Made by a program: the position numbers and the translations under genes
NCBI RefSeq assembly: GCF_003576595.1
Contig: NZ_NQOU01000008.1
Span: 32,524 to 96,523 of the forward strand
DNA: 64,000 bases
Source of the DNA: Neopusillimonas maritima
GTDB lineage: Bacteria > Pseudomonadota > Gammaproteobacteria > Burkholderiales > Burkholderiaceae_B
Direction of reading: 5' to 3'
Notes under the pieces: generated by a model
What the model was told of the DNA's origin: nothing
The model's database searches: none
What the model saw: the letters and a program-made list of their open reading frames with translations, nothing else
Part shown: piece by piece, positions 1-7,615 of the stretch
Layout of the letters: each line of letters begins with the position of its first letter
Position numbering within the stretch: position 1 is the first letter of the stretch

Positions 1-603
1 GTGTCGACGTCGTCACCGGTTTTGGGTAAACCCACAGCCAAGCCGTTGCTCACGCAGTTTGATGAGGATTTGCTGTTTACCCATAAGGGTTTGTCGGGGC
101 CGGCTATTTTGCAAATTTCCAGTTACTGGAATCCAGGTCAGCCTATTGTGTTGGACTTGGCCCCGGATGCCAATATTGAACGAACGTTGCAAGAGACGCG
201 TCAGGGCAATCGGCAACTGCTTTCTTCGGTTCTGGCGTCCATCTGGCCGAAAAGATTGGCGGAGCAATGGCTTAAGAACACGCCCGATTTACCAAAACAG
301 ATTGGTGATATGAGGTTGGCGGATGCACCTAATGCGGTCTTGAGCAGTCTGGCTCGTCATATACATGAGTGGTCTTTGGTGCCTTCGGGTACAGCCGGTT
401 ATCGCAAAGCCGAAGTGATGCGCGGCGGTGTTGATACGCGTTACCTTGATCAACGCAGCATGGAAGCCAAGCCAGTGGCGGGTTTGTATTTTGTCGGTGA
501 GGCTGTTGATGTCACCGGTTGGCTGGGCGGCTACAATTTTCAGTGGGCCTGGTCCTCGGCAGTGGCCTGTGCCCGGGCAATAAAAGCAAAGGAATTTCAA
601 TGA
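1..603 (+). CDS. NAD(P)/FAD-dependent oxidoreductase, YhiN/BaiN (HI0933) family, C-terminal part
   Basis: The frame is open at the left edge, so only the last 200 residues are present and the start lies outside the window. The visible part carries the HI0933-family signature block 'FTHKGLSGPAIL' near the middle and the C-terminal FAD-contact region 'GLYFVGEAVDVTGWLGGYN'. The family consists of soluble Rossmann-fold flavoproteins; the physiological substrate in most bacteria, E. coli YhiN included, is not settled. The stop codon overlaps the gcvH start by ATGA-type overlap, so the two are probably co-transcribed. The first GTG in the window should not be taken as the true start. Confidence 0.85.
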   Translation: MSTSSPVLGKPTAKPLLTQFDEDLLFTHKGLSGPAILQISSYWNPGQPIVLDLAPDANIERTLQETRQGNRQLLSSVLASIWPKRLAEQWLKNTPDLPKQIGDMRLADAPNAVLSSLARHIHEWSLVPSGTAGYRKAEVMRGGVDTRYLDQRSMEAKPVAGLYFVGEAVDVTGWLGGYNFQWAWSSAVACARAIKAKEFQ

Positions 604-974
604 ACTTACCGAACGATCGTAAATACACGGAATCGCATCAATGGATCAAGCAGGACGCAGAGACATTCCTGGTGGGAATTACCGACCATGCGCAGGAGCA
701 ACTGGGCGATTTGATGTTTGTGGGCGAGGTTGAGGAAGGCCGGGCGGTAAAGGCCGGCGACGTGGTGGCGGTGGTCGAATCGGTTAAATCGGCGTCTGAT
801 GTTTATGCCCCGATTAGCGGAACCATCATGGCTTTTAACAAAGAGCTGGAAACCCGCCCTGAAAGCCTGAACGAGGCGCCTTACGAGACGTGGATTCTTA
901 AGCTCAAGGCAGACAACCCTGCCGACCTTGACGCCTTGCTGGATGCGGCTTCTTACGCTGCCTTAACCGACTGA
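600..974 (+). CDS. gcvH: Glycine cleavage system H protein (lipoyl carrier)
   Basis: This 124-residue protein has the usual length for GcvH. It carries the lipoylated aminomethyl arm between the P, T and L proteins of the glycine cleavage complex. The lipoyl attachment site is visible as 'VVESVKSASD', with the Lys as acceptor, and the family motif 'GDLMFVGEVEEG' lies upstream. The ATG overlaps the stop of the preceding flavoprotein gene by 4 bases. A longer in-frame extension exists upstream but would add 27 non-homologous residues. The gene stands apart from gcvT and gcvP, which are not in the window. Its last 22 bases overlap the convergent folA gene. Confidence 0.95.
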   Translation: MNLPNDRKYTESHQWIKQDAETFLVGITDHAQEQLGDLMFVGEVEEGRAVKAGDVVAVVESVKSASDVYAPISGTIMAFNKELETRPESLNEAPYETWILKLKADNPADLDALLDAASYAALTD

Positions 975-1456
975 TACGTGGCGATTTCGTACGCGTAGCC
1001 GTTTTCTTCTACGCGTGGCAGGCGGTTGGTTTCCCGCCATTCAGACGCGGAAAGTTCGGGAAAAAACACATCACCGTCGATCTCGGCCATGATTTCCGTG
1101 GCAATAATTTCATCGATGAAAGGCAAGGCGTCGTTAAAGATTTGGGCGCCGCCAATGATGCAAACCGACGGTTCATTGTGGCAGGCCTGAACAGCCTGTT
1201 GAACCGAGGAAAAGACTTCCGCACCCGGTGCCTCGTAGCTTGCATTGCGGCTCACCACAATGTTGCGTCTTCCCGGCAAGGGGCGACCCAGTGATTCCCA
1301 CGTTTTCCGACCCATGATAATGGGTTGGCCCATGGTGACTTTCTTGAAATGCGCCAAGTCGGATGGCAGGCGCCAGGGCAACGTATTGTCGCGCCCTATG
1401 ACACGGTTTTTCGAGTAGGCGACAACACATTTGATATGGGGGCGGAGCGTATTCAT
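953..1456 (-). CDS. folA: Dihydrofolate reductase
   Basis: The enzyme reduces dihydrofolate to tetrahydrofolate with NADPH, replenishing the folate oxidised by the neighbouring thymidylate synthase. The protein has 167 residues (E. coli 159). Visible hallmarks are 'NRVIGRDNTLPW', the catalytic acidic residue near Asp33, the NADPH-binding 'GRKTWESLG' and the 'CIIGGAQIF' segment. I chose the ATG at 1456. A TTG at 1492 overlaps the thyA stop and would add 12 residues that family members lack. It lies just downstream of thyA on the same strand, the classic thyA-folA pair, and converges on gcvH. Confidence 0.95.
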   Translation of the reverse strand: MNTLRPHIKCVVAYSKNRVIGRDNTLPWRLPSDLAHFKKVTMGQPIIMGRKTWESLGRPLPGRRNIVVSRNASYEAPGAEVFSSVQQAVQACHNEPSVCIIGGAQIFNDALPFIDEIIATEIMAEIDGDVFFPELSASEWRETNRLPRVEENGYAYEIATYQSVKAA

Positions 1457-1488
1457 AAATGCTTCGATAAGGCCCGGAAGGCCGTTAT

Positions 1489-2283
1489 TCAAACGGCGAC
1501 GGGCGCCTTGATATGCGGGTGCGCCTGATATTCCGTGATTTGGAAGTCTTCATACTCATAGTCGAACAAAGACGGTGCGCGACGCAGGATAGTTAACTTG
1601 GGATAGGGGTAGGGCTCGCGCGAAAGCTGCTCCTCAACCTGGTTGAAGTGGTTGCTGTAGATATGGCAATCCCCGCCCGTCCAGATAAACTCACCCACTT
1701 CCAGGTTGCATTGCTGGGCAACCAAATGCGTGAGTAATGCATAGCTGGCAATATTGAAGGGCACCCCCAGGAAGATATCGGCGCTGCGCTGATACAACTG
1801 GCACGACAATTTGCCGTCGGCCACGTAAAACTGGAAAAAAGCATGGCAAGGGGGCAGGGCCATGTTGGGAATATCGCTGACATTCCACGCCGACACAATC
1901 AACCGGCGCGAGTCGGGGTTGCGCTTTATTTCCTCGATCACCTGCGCCAACTGGTCGATGTGGCCGCCGCCCGGCTTTGGCCATGAGCGCCATTGAACAC
2001 CGTAAATGGGCCCCAGGTCGCCGTCCGGCCCGGCCCATTCATTCCAGATGCTTACGCCGCGCTCTTGCAGCCATTTTGCATTGTTGTCGCCTCGCAAAAA
2101 CCACAAGAGTTCAATAAAAATACTCTTGGTATGTAATTTTTTGGTGGTAACCAGCGGGAACCCTTGCGCCAGATCGAAACGCATTTGATAGCCGAAAACA
2201 GAGCGCGTGCCCGTGCCGGTGCGGTCGGTTTTCAGCGTGCCGTTTTCATACACGTGGCGCATGAAATTTTCGTACTGTTGCAT
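1489..2283 (-). CDS. thyA: Thymidylate synthase
   Basis: ThyA methylates dUMP to dTMP using methylenetetrahydrofolate and releases dihydrofolate for FolA. At 264 residues it is the same length as E. coli ThyA and appears collinear with it. Near the N terminus is the phosphate-binding '[12 protein letters not shown]'. The nucleophilic Cys is in '[12 protein letters not shown]' (about residue 146), followed by the dUMP-contact '[18 protein letters not shown]'. The start is a clear ATG. It probably forms an operon with folA downstream; the OsmC-like gene upstream on the same strand ends 5 bases before the start and may be part of it. Confidence 0.97.
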   Translation of the reverse strand: MQQYENFMRHVYENGTLKTDRTGTGTRSVFGYQMRFDLAQGFPLVTTKKLHTKSIFIELLWFLRGDNNAKWLQERGVSIWNEWAGPDGDLGPIYGVQWRSWPKPGGGHIDQLAQVIEEIKRNPDSRRLIVSAWNVSDIPNMALPPCHAFFQFYVADGKLSCQLYQRSADIFLGVPFNIASYALLTHLVAQQCNLEVGEFIWTGGDCHIYSNHFNQVEEQLSREPYPYPKLTILRRAPSLFDYEYEDFQITEYQAHPHIKAPVAV

Positions 2284-2288
2284 AGTGA

Positions 2289-2735
2289 TTACTGTGACGG
2301 GGTTTCAGGTTCGGCTTGGTCGAGCACGGTGACCGCATGGGTGATGTCGGCTGTTTTGGCCAATATGGCCGAGGCCGAGCAGTATTTGTCGTGCGACAGC
2401 CGTACCGCTCTTTCAACGGCGGCTTGAGGCAGATTGCGCCCGCTTACCGTAAAGTCGAAATGAATTCGGGTGAAGACTTTGGGGTCGGTTTCGGCGCGTT
2501 CGGCCGAAAGCTTAACGCGGCAGCCTGTTACAGCATGCCGGCCGCGTTTTAGAATGAGCACCACGTCGTAGGCGGCACACCCGCCGGCCCCCGTGAGCAT
2601 CATTTCCATCGGGCGAGGGGCAAGATTATTGCCGCCCCCCTCGGGTGCGCCGTCCATGGCGGCGACATGGCCGCTTCCTGTGCGGGCCACAAACAGCATT
2701 CCGTCTGGGCCACCCCAGTCGATCGTGCATTCCAT
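2289..2735 (-). CDS. OsmC/YhfA-family protein
   Basis: This small alpha/beta protein (148 residues) belongs to the OsmC/Ohr superfamily. Members with this layout are thiol-dependent peroxidases or YhfA-like proteins of uncertain role. Two conserved Cys positions are present, one in '[12 protein letters not shown]' and one in '[12 protein letters not shown]', as expected for the redox pair. I prefer the ATG at 2735, which has an AGGTG ribosome site about nine bases upstream; a GTG four codons earlier is possible. The gene ends 5 bases before thyA, suggesting co-transcription. Which peroxide it acts on, if any, cannot be read from the sequence. Confidence 0.85.
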   Translation of the reverse strand: MECTIDWGGPDGMLFVARTGSGHVAAMDGAPEGGGNNLAPRPMEMMLTGAGGCAAYDVVLILKRGRHAVTGCRVKLSAERAETDPKVFTRIHFDFTVSGRNLPQAAVERAVRLSHDKYCSASAILAKTADITHAVTVLDQAEPETPSQ

Positions 2736-2973
2736 TGTGTTTGACACCTATAATTCGGCCCCTGGCGGGGCGTGGAACTTAAAAGAAAGATAGTAATGCA
2801 TAACGCCGCGACGGTGCAGGAGGCAGAGACACGGCAGGCTTGAGAAGCGTTATTGCGTTATTTCAGAGCAGCGGGTTTACCAAGATTGCAAATCTCGTTG
2901 TACCATTTTCATATTGATGGTTGTGTGCATAGCCCTGTTTGTGCAGGGAAGTGCTTATGTTTAAGGTGATTAT

Positions 2974-3636
2974 ATGCAGGCAGGCCAAGACGTTCGTCGT
3001 CACTTCAACCCGGTTGATAAAGGTTTGATTGAGTTGGGTAGAGCCCTTGAAGTGCTTAGTGGTGTGGCGCATGCGGTGCGCCCCAATCCGGCAGGGCCAC
3101 CACAGGCTGATGAGGCGCAGCTTAATGATACCGATCGTCGTCACTCGGCTGGTTTAATGCGGGTTAACCATGTTGGCGAAGTTTGCGCCCAGGCCTTGTA
3201 TCGCGGGCAGGCTTATTTTTGTCGCGACGCATCAACCCAGGCTGTACTGCATGCGGCGGCTCAGGAAGAGGTGGACCATTTGGCCTGGTGTAATGATCGT
3301 CTGACCCAGTTGAATAGTCATCGCAGTTATTTGAATCCGTTCTGGTATGCGGGTTCTTTCGCATTGGGTGCGTTGGCCGGCCGCGCCGGTACGGCGTCGA
3401 ATCTCGGCTTTATGGCTGAAACCGAGGCGCAGGTTGAACAACATTTGAATCGCCATTTAAAAGCATTACCGGCAGATGACGGTCGCTCGCGCGCCCTTGT
3501 GGAGCAGATGCGGCAAGATGAAATTGCGCATCGTCATCAAGCTGAAGCAGCCGGTGCACGAAAATTGCCTTTTCCGCTTCGATGTGCCATGAAGCTGATG
3601 TCTAAAGTCATGACGACAACGGCGTACCGTATCTAG
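2974..3636 (+). CDS. coq7: Ubiquinone biosynthesis di-iron hydroxylase Coq7
   Basis: Coq7 hydroxylates 2-polyprenyl-3-methyl-6-methoxy-benzoquinol at C6 (5-demethoxyubiquinol hydroxylation), the penultimate step of aerobic ubiquinone synthesis. The 220-residue protein is of the usual betaproteobacterial length. The di-iron ligand pattern is visible: Glu in 'NHVGEVCAQ', E-x-x-H in 'QEEVDHLAW', Glu in '[11 protein letters not shown]' and a second E-x-x-H in '[10 protein letters not shown]'. A membrane-associating hydrophobic patch lies around '[15 protein letters not shown]'. AAGGTG sits a few bases before the ATG. It is monocistronic by position, with 238 bases upstream and the regulatory region of the polysaccharide locus downstream. 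Confidence 0.93.
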   Translation: MQAGQDVRRHFNPVDKGLIELGRALEVLSGVAHAVRPNPAGPPQADEAQLNDTDRRHSAGLMRVNHVGEVCAQALYRGQAYFCRDASTQAVLHAAAQEEVDHLAWCNDRLTQLNSHRSYLNPFWYAGSFALGALAGRAGTASNLGFMAETEAQVEQHLNRHLKALPADDGRSRALVEQMRQDEIAHRHQAEAAGARKLPFPLRCAMKLMSKVMTTTAYRI

Positions 3637-3655
3637 GTAGGGTGCTAATTTTGCA

Positions 3656-3671
3656 ACAAATTGCAATTTGT
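3656..3671. repeat. Perfect 16-bp palindrome downstream of coq7
   Basis: ACAAATTGCAATTTGT reads identically on both strands. It lies 19 bases after the coq7 stop, in AT-rich DNA, about 115 bases upstream of the -35 box at 3788. Its symmetry suits a dimeric DNA-binding protein; no T-run follows, so it is not an intrinsic terminator. The protein that would bind is unknown. Confidence 0.6.
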
Positions 3672-3688
3672 ATGCATGCTGAGTATTG

Positions 3689-3711
3689 ACCTAGGATTAA
3701 CCCTAGGTTAA
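3689..3711. repeat. Overlapping dyads (ACCTAGG/CCTAGGT and TTAACC/GGTTAA)
   Basis: Two nested inverted repeats share this stretch: ACCTAGG (3689-3695) with CCTAGGT (3702-3708), and TTAACC (3697-3702) with GGTTAA (3706-3711). With flanking partial complementarity the hairpin could extend to about 3683-3714. No T-tract follows. It lies about 75 bases upstream of the predicted -35 box and may be an operator or an activator site; this is inference. Confidence 0.5.
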
Positions 3712-3787
3712 ACTGAGTTCGTCGTTAGGAATTTATGTGTATTTGAAGACGGCAATGTTGTAAAAAAGTTGTAGGACAAAAAATATC

Positions 3788-3816
3788 TTGCATCGCAACA
3801 TTTTTTCAAATACAAT
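3788..3816 (+). promoter_or_regulatory. Strong sigma-70-type promoter upstream of the polysaccharide locus
   Basis: TTGCAT (3788-3793) and TACAAT (3811-3816) are separated by exactly 17 bases, both close to consensus. The predicted transcript start is the A near 3823. The transcript would run into the terminator at 3946-3978 after about 155 nt. Confidence 0.6.
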
Positions 3817-3827
3817 TTGCTTATCGG

Positions 3828-3947
3828 ATGTCGAAACGTGATTGCAAAGGGTTTTCCCCAGTTGAATCATGGTGGCTCAGACAAAAAGTCTTTGTAGCCC
3901 GACATGCCAAGGTTGTCTCCTCCACCCTCCTCCTTTGGTGGATTTAG
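3828..3947 (+). CDS. Possible 39-residue leader peptide (uncertain)
   Basis: An ATG frame begins about 5 bases after the predicted transcript start and ends with TAG at 3945-3947, which overlaps the first bases of the terminator stem. The peptide has two Trp-Trp pairs (residues 15-16 and 37-38), a Leu-Leu-Leu run before the second, and several Arg/Lys. No ribosome-binding site fits in so short a leader, so it would have to be translated almost leaderless. It could be a fortuitous frame across a structured RNA, or a leader peptide whose ribosome covers the terminator. No homologue is recognised. Confidence 0.25.
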   Translation: MSKRDCKGFSPVESWWLRQKVFVARHAKVVSSTLLLWWI

Positions 3948-3978
3948 CCCGAGATCTAAGATCTCGGGCTTTTTTTTT
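3946..3978 (+). terminator. Strong intrinsic terminator
   Basis: A perfect 12-base inverted repeat (AGCCCGAGATCT / AGATCTCGGGCT, one base between the arms; in practice an 8-10 bp stem with a small loop) is followed by nine T residues. It lies between the promoter at 3788 and the first gene of the polysaccharide cluster. Confidence 0.9.
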
Positions 3979-4113
3979 GCCCGGATCAGGGCTAACCCCT
4001 ATTTTTCCCCTGTTTTGATGTAACATTTCTCGTTGCATCTGCTTGCACGTAGCAAGGTAGAGCCAAGAAAGTCACTTCATAATGTAATCAATTTCATCAC
4101 GCATGGTAATAAT

Positions 4114-5253
4114 GTGACCAATCCTCAAACTTGGGATACTGTAACTTGGCTCTACATTTGTGTTGTCGCCTTCATGGTGGGGGGGCTGATTGTTGCCTCG
4201 GAACGCTGGCATGGCAAGCTTACGGGCGATGTGGATTTCAAAAAGCCACAGGCGTCTCACAGCCGTTCAACGCCTCGCGTAGGGGGCCTGGCGGTTGTTG
4301 CGGGTAGCCTGGCAGGGTTGTTGGTGCTTGGCCCAAGCAATATGACACTCACCTGGCTTTGGCCGGTATTGTTTATTGCCGCCATGCCCGTTTTTGTTGC
4401 AGGATTGCTTGAAGACATAACGAAAGATGTTGGCGCCGGCAAACGCCTGTTGGCGGCTTTTTTGTCGGCGGCAATTGCCTGGTGGCTTATAGGGGGTGTG
4501 TCACGTGTCGGCATACCCAGTGTCGACTGGTTGCTGGCTTGGTGGCCGGTATCGCTGGTTTTCACAATGCTGGCGGTTGGCGGCTGTACCCACGCGCTGA
4601 ATATTGTTGACGGCATGAATGGGCTGGCCGGCATGGTAGCGACCTTAATGGCCGTCTCCATTGGTTTGGTGGCGTTGCAGGTACAAGACATTCCCATTTT
4701 TCTGATTTCAGCGGCATTGGCCTCGGCGACCTTGGGTTTCCTGGTTTGGAATTTCCCTTTTGGTCGTGTATTTTTGGGCGATGGCGGGGCTTATTTCCTG
4801 GGCTTTATGTTGGCCGAACTGGCGGTGCAGCTCGTGGTTAGAAACCCTGGCGTATCGCCATTCTATGCGCTGGCAGTCCTGTTTTATCCGGTATTCGAAA
4901 CACTGTTTTCCATATGGCGCCGTCGGTTCAAACGCGGTACGCCCATTGATCAACCCGACGCCTTGCATTTGCATCAACTGGTTTTCCGACGCTTGGTACG
5001 TGTGACATTCAGCCGCGACAGCCGTCATGCCGTGCCGGCGCTATGTAACGCCATGGCGTCGCCGTATTTGTGGGTTCTTACGTTAATTGGTTTGGTGCCT
5101 GCAACGATTTGGTGGGACAGCACGCTGATTCTATGCATCAGCCTGCTGGTGTTTTCTTTGGTATACATCTGGTTGTATTCGCGTCTGGTTTCCTGGCGCG
5201 GCCCCTCCTGGCTGTTGTTGCCGTCTATCGGTAAAACAAAAAAGCCGGATTAA
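4114..5253 (+). CDS. WecA/MraY-family undecaprenyl-phosphate glycosyl-1-phosphate transferase
   Basis: This polytopic inner-membrane enzyme probably starts surface-glycan assembly by moving a HexNAc-1-phosphate from a UDP-sugar onto undecaprenyl phosphate. Family hallmarks seen in order are '[10 protein letters not shown]', the acidic '[15 protein letters not shown]' (equivalent to the DDxxK region), '[11 protein letters not shown]', '[14 protein letters not shown]' and the cytoplasmic '[12 protein letters not shown]' His motif. About ten hydrophobic segments are evident. It is closer to WbpL/WecA than to MraY. I chose the GTG at 4114, just before the first membrane segment; a TTG at 4033 would add 27 residues. 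It is the first gene of the cluster and lies just after a terminator. Confidence 0.85.
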   Translation: MTNPQTWDTVTWLYICVVAFMVGGLIVASERWHGKLTGDVDFKKPQASHSRSTPRVGGLAVVAGSLAGLLVLGPSNMTLTWLWPVLFIAAMPVFVAGLLEDITKDVGAGKRLLAAFLSAAIAWWLIGGVSRVGIPSVDWLLAWWPVSLVFTMLAVGGCTHALNIVDGMNGLAGMVATLMAVSIGLVALQVQDIPIFLISAALASATLGFLVWNFPFGRVFLGDGGAYFLGFMLAELAVQLVVRNPGVSPFYALAVLFYPVFETLFSIWRRRFKRGTPIDQPDALHLHQLVFRRLVRVTFSRDSRHAVPALCNAMASPYLWVLTLIGLVPATIWWDSTLILCISLLVFSLVYIWLYSRLVSWRGPSWLLLPSIGKTKKPD

Positions 5254-5297
5254 ACGAAATTGAATTTTTGTGTGTTTGCGCAAACAAGGAGAATAAG

Positions 5298-6572
5298 TTG
5301 CAGATTGCAGACGTGAAATTGGCGGTTGTCGGCCTGGGATATGTTGGCTTGCCGTTGGCCGTTGAGTTTGGCAAAAAACGCCCGGTGTTGGGGTTTGATA
5401 TTAACGTGCGCCGTATTGCCGAGTTGCAGCAAGGTAAAGACCACACCCGGGAAGTAGAGCCCGAGGAATTGGCACAAGCATCGCACCTGAGCTTTACGCA
5501 CACGACGTCTGAACTGGCTAAGGCCAATGTATTTATTGTGACGGTACCCACCCCCATTGATGATTACAAACAACCGGATCTCACGCCATTGGTGCGGGCC
5601 AGTGAAACAATTGGCAAGGTGCTTAAGCGGGGCGATATTGTTATCTATGAGTCAACTGTTTATCCCGGCGCAACCGAAGAAGATTGCGTACCTGTCCTGG
5701 AGCGTGTGTCGGGCTTGAAATTCAATGAAGATTTCTATGCCGGTTATAGTCCTGAACGCATAAACCCGGGTGATAAACAGCATCGTGTAGCAACAATTAA
5801 AAAGGTCACGTCGGGCTCAACGCCTGAAGTGGCCGAGTTGGTTGATGCTCTTTATCGTGAAATTATCGTCGCCGGCACGCACAAGGCTTCATCTATTCGT
5901 GTTGCGGAGGCGGCCAAGGTTATTGAAAACACCCAGCGCGATGTCAATATTGCGCTCATTAACGAGCTTGCCCTGATCTTCAACAAAATGGGCATTGACA
6001 CTCAGGCGGTGCTGGAAGCGGCCGGAACCAAATGGAACTTTTTGCCGTTTCGCCCCGGTTTGGTTGGGGGGCACTGCATCGGCGTTGATCCTTATTACTT
6101 AACGCACAAAGCCCAAGCCATTGGCTACCATCCAGAAATTATTCTGGCCGGCCGTCGGTTGAATGACTCAATGGGCGGCTACGTGGCGTCGCAACTGATC
6201 AAGGCCATGACCAAACGACGCATCCAGGTGCAGGATTCCCGCATTCTTGTGATGGGCCTGGCGTTCAAGGAAAACTGCCCCGATTTGCGTAATACACGGG
6301 TGGTGGACATTGTGAATGAGCTAAGCGACTACAGCACGCAGGTTGATGTATACGACCCCTGGGTTGATGCTGATGAGGCTCGCGAAGAGTACGGCATCAC
6401 ACCTGTGAAAGAGCCGCAGCAAGGCGCTTACGACGCAATTGTGCTGGCGGTGGCACACAATGAATTCGTGCAAATGGGCGTCGACAAAATCCGGGCGTTG
6501 GGCAAAACCCCGCATGTGTTGTACGACCTGAAGTACCTACTAACGGCGCAAGAAGCCGACCTACGTTTATAA
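5298..6572 (+). CDS. wbpO: UDP-N-acetylhexosamine 6-dehydrogenase (WbpO/TviB-like)
   Basis: The enzyme is an NAD-dependent nucleotide-sugar dehydrogenase of the UDP-glucose/GDP-mannose dehydrogenase family, oxidising C6 twice to a uronic acid. The NAD-binding '[15 protein letters not shown]' is at the N terminus, and the catalytic Cys is near residue 260 in '[12 protein letters not shown]'. The 424-residue length and sequence match TviB/WbpO proteins, so the product is likely UDP-GalNAcA or UDP-GlcNAcA. The TTG start at 5298 is chosen because AAGGAG lies six bases upstream. The next gene encodes the matching C4 epimerase, as in Vi-antigen and P. aeruginosa O6 loci. Confidence 0.88.
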   Translation: MQIADVKLAVVGLGYVGLPLAVEFGKKRPVLGFDINVRRIAELQQGKDHTREVEPEELAQASHLSFTHTTSELAKANVFIVTVPTPIDDYKQPDLTPLVRASETIGKVLKRGDIVIYESTVYPGATEEDCVPVLERVSGLKFNEDFYAGYSPERINPGDKQHRVATIKKVTSGSTPEVAELVDALYREIIVAGTHKASSIRVAEAAKVIENTQRDVNIALINELALIFNKMGIDTQAVLEAAGTKWNFLPFRPGLVGGHCIGVDPYYLTHKAQAIGYHPEIILAGRRLNDSMGGYVASQLIKAMTKRRIQVQDSRILVMGLAFKENCPDLRNTRVVDIVNELSDYSTQVDVYDPWVDADEAREEYGITPVKEPQQGAYDAIVLAVAHNEFVQMGVDKIRALGKTPHVLYDLKYLLTAQEADLRL

Positions 6573-6588
6573 GAAAGAGCAGGGCGCT

Positions 6589-7614
6589 ATGAGTGAACGC
6601 TTTCAAGCCGTTGTTAAGCAGTTTCAAGACGAGCCGGGTGTTTGGCTGGTAACCGGATGCGCCGGATTTATTGGGTCGAACCTGCTTGAGGCATTGCTGA
6701 AAATGGGTCAAACAGTCGTGGGTCTGGATAATTTCGCCACCGGCTTTCGGCACAATCTTGAGGAAGTGCAGCGAAACGTTGGTGACCAGGCATGGGGTCG
6801 TTTTCGATTTATAGAGGGTGACATTCGGGATCCCGAACATTGTCACGCGGCGGTTCAGGGAGTGGATTACGTGTTGCATCAGGCGGCGTTGGGCTCGGTG
6901 CCGCGCTCCCTGAATGACCCGGCCACCACGAACGCCGTCAATATTTCCGGTTTTCTTAATATGCTGATCGCGGCGCGCGACGCCAAAGTGAAGTCTTTCG
7001 TGTATGCGGCCTCCAGTTCAACGTATGGCGACCACGAGGCATTGCCGAAGATCGAAGAACGTATTGGTCAACCGCTTTCCCCTTACGCGGTAACCAAATA
7101 CGTGAACGAACTTTATGCCGGCGTTTTTGCACGCTCATACGGTTTCAACAGTATTGGCTTGCGGTACTTCAATGTTTTTGGCCCTCGCCAAACCCCGGAT
7201 GGCGCTTATGCGGCGGTGATACCGCGCTGGATTGGTGCGATGATTCGTAACGAGGCCGTGCATATCAACGGGGATGGAGAAACCAGCCGCGACTTTTGCT
7301 TCGTAGAAAATGTCGTGCAAATGAACGTGCTTGCTGCAGCCGCTTCAGGCGATGCCGTGAATCAGGTTTACAACGTGGCGTTTAACGCGCGCACCAGCCT
7401 GAATCAGTTGTTTGATTACCTGGTCACAACGCTTGCCAAAAACGGGGTTTCATATGATCGCCGCCCCGAATACGGCGATTTCAGGGCCGGCGATGTGCGC
7501 CACTCACAGGCCGACATCGCCAAAGCCCGGAAGCTGTTGGGATATGAGCCACAGTTCAGCATTATTCAGGGGCTTGAAAAAGCCATGCCTTGGTACATTC
7601 AGTTTTTAAGTTAA
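6589..7614 (+). CDS. wbpP: UDP-N-acetylglucosamine 4-epimerase (WbpP/TviC-like)
   Basis: This 341-residue extended short-chain dehydrogenase interconverts UDP-GlcNAc/UDP-GalNAc or their uronic acids. It has the Rossmann motif '[10 protein letters not shown]' near residue 20, the signature '[11 protein letters not shown]', the catalytic Ser region '[10 protein letters not shown]' and the Y-x-x-x-K pair in '[11 protein letters not shown]'. The substrate-loop '[10 protein letters not shown]' follows. Length and sequence are very close to P. aeruginosa WbpP as I recall it. It starts 16 bases after the dehydrogenase stop and is evidently in the same operon; together they should supply UDP-GalNAcA. 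Confidence 0.9.
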   Translation: MSERFQAVVKQFQDEPGVWLVTGCAGFIGSNLLEALLKMGQTVVGLDNFATGFRHNLEEVQRNVGDQAWGRFRFIEGDIRDPEHCHAAVQGVDYVLHQAALGSVPRSLNDPATTNAVNISGFLNMLIAARDAKVKSFVYAASSSTYGDHEALPKIEERIGQPLSPYAVTKYVNELYAGVFARSYGFNSIGLRYFNVFGPRQTPDGAYAAVIPRWIGAMIRNEAVHINGDGETSRDFCFVENVVQMNVLAAAASGDAVNQVYNVAFNARTSLNQLFDYLVTTLAKNGVSYDRRPEYGDFRAGDVRHSQADIAKARKLLGYEPQFSIIQGLEKAMPWYIQFLS

Positions 7615-7615
7615 T

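Larger units (their letters stand above)
3823..3978 (+). ncRNA. Candidate small RNA or leader RNA with anti-Shine-Dalgarno-like hairpin loop
   Basis: A near-consensus promoter (3788-3816) and a strong intrinsic terminator (3946-3978) delimit a transcript of about 155 nt. Inside it, ATGTCG (3828-3833) can pair with CGACAT (3900-3905), enclosing a GGG/CCC hairpin with a UUUU loop at 3849-3858. Next comes TCCACC (3921-3926) pairing with GGTGGA (3937-3942), whose ten-base loop is CTCCTCCTTT, complementary to purine-rich ribosome-binding sites. The layout fits a trans-acting small RNA, or a leader/attenuator of the downstream polysaccharide operon. A 39-codon frame also runs through it. I do not recognise a known RNA family. 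Confidence 0.5.

Noticed and set aside
2796..2843. 15-codon ATG frame between the OsmC-like gene and coq7
   Set aside because: It is too short to judge, has only a weak purine-rich stretch upstream, and no conserved context.
3979..4113. JUMPstart/ops element before the polysaccharide cluster
   Set aside because: No GGCGGTAGCGT-like sequence is present. A small CTTGC/GCAAG hairpin at 4042-4056 is too short to count.
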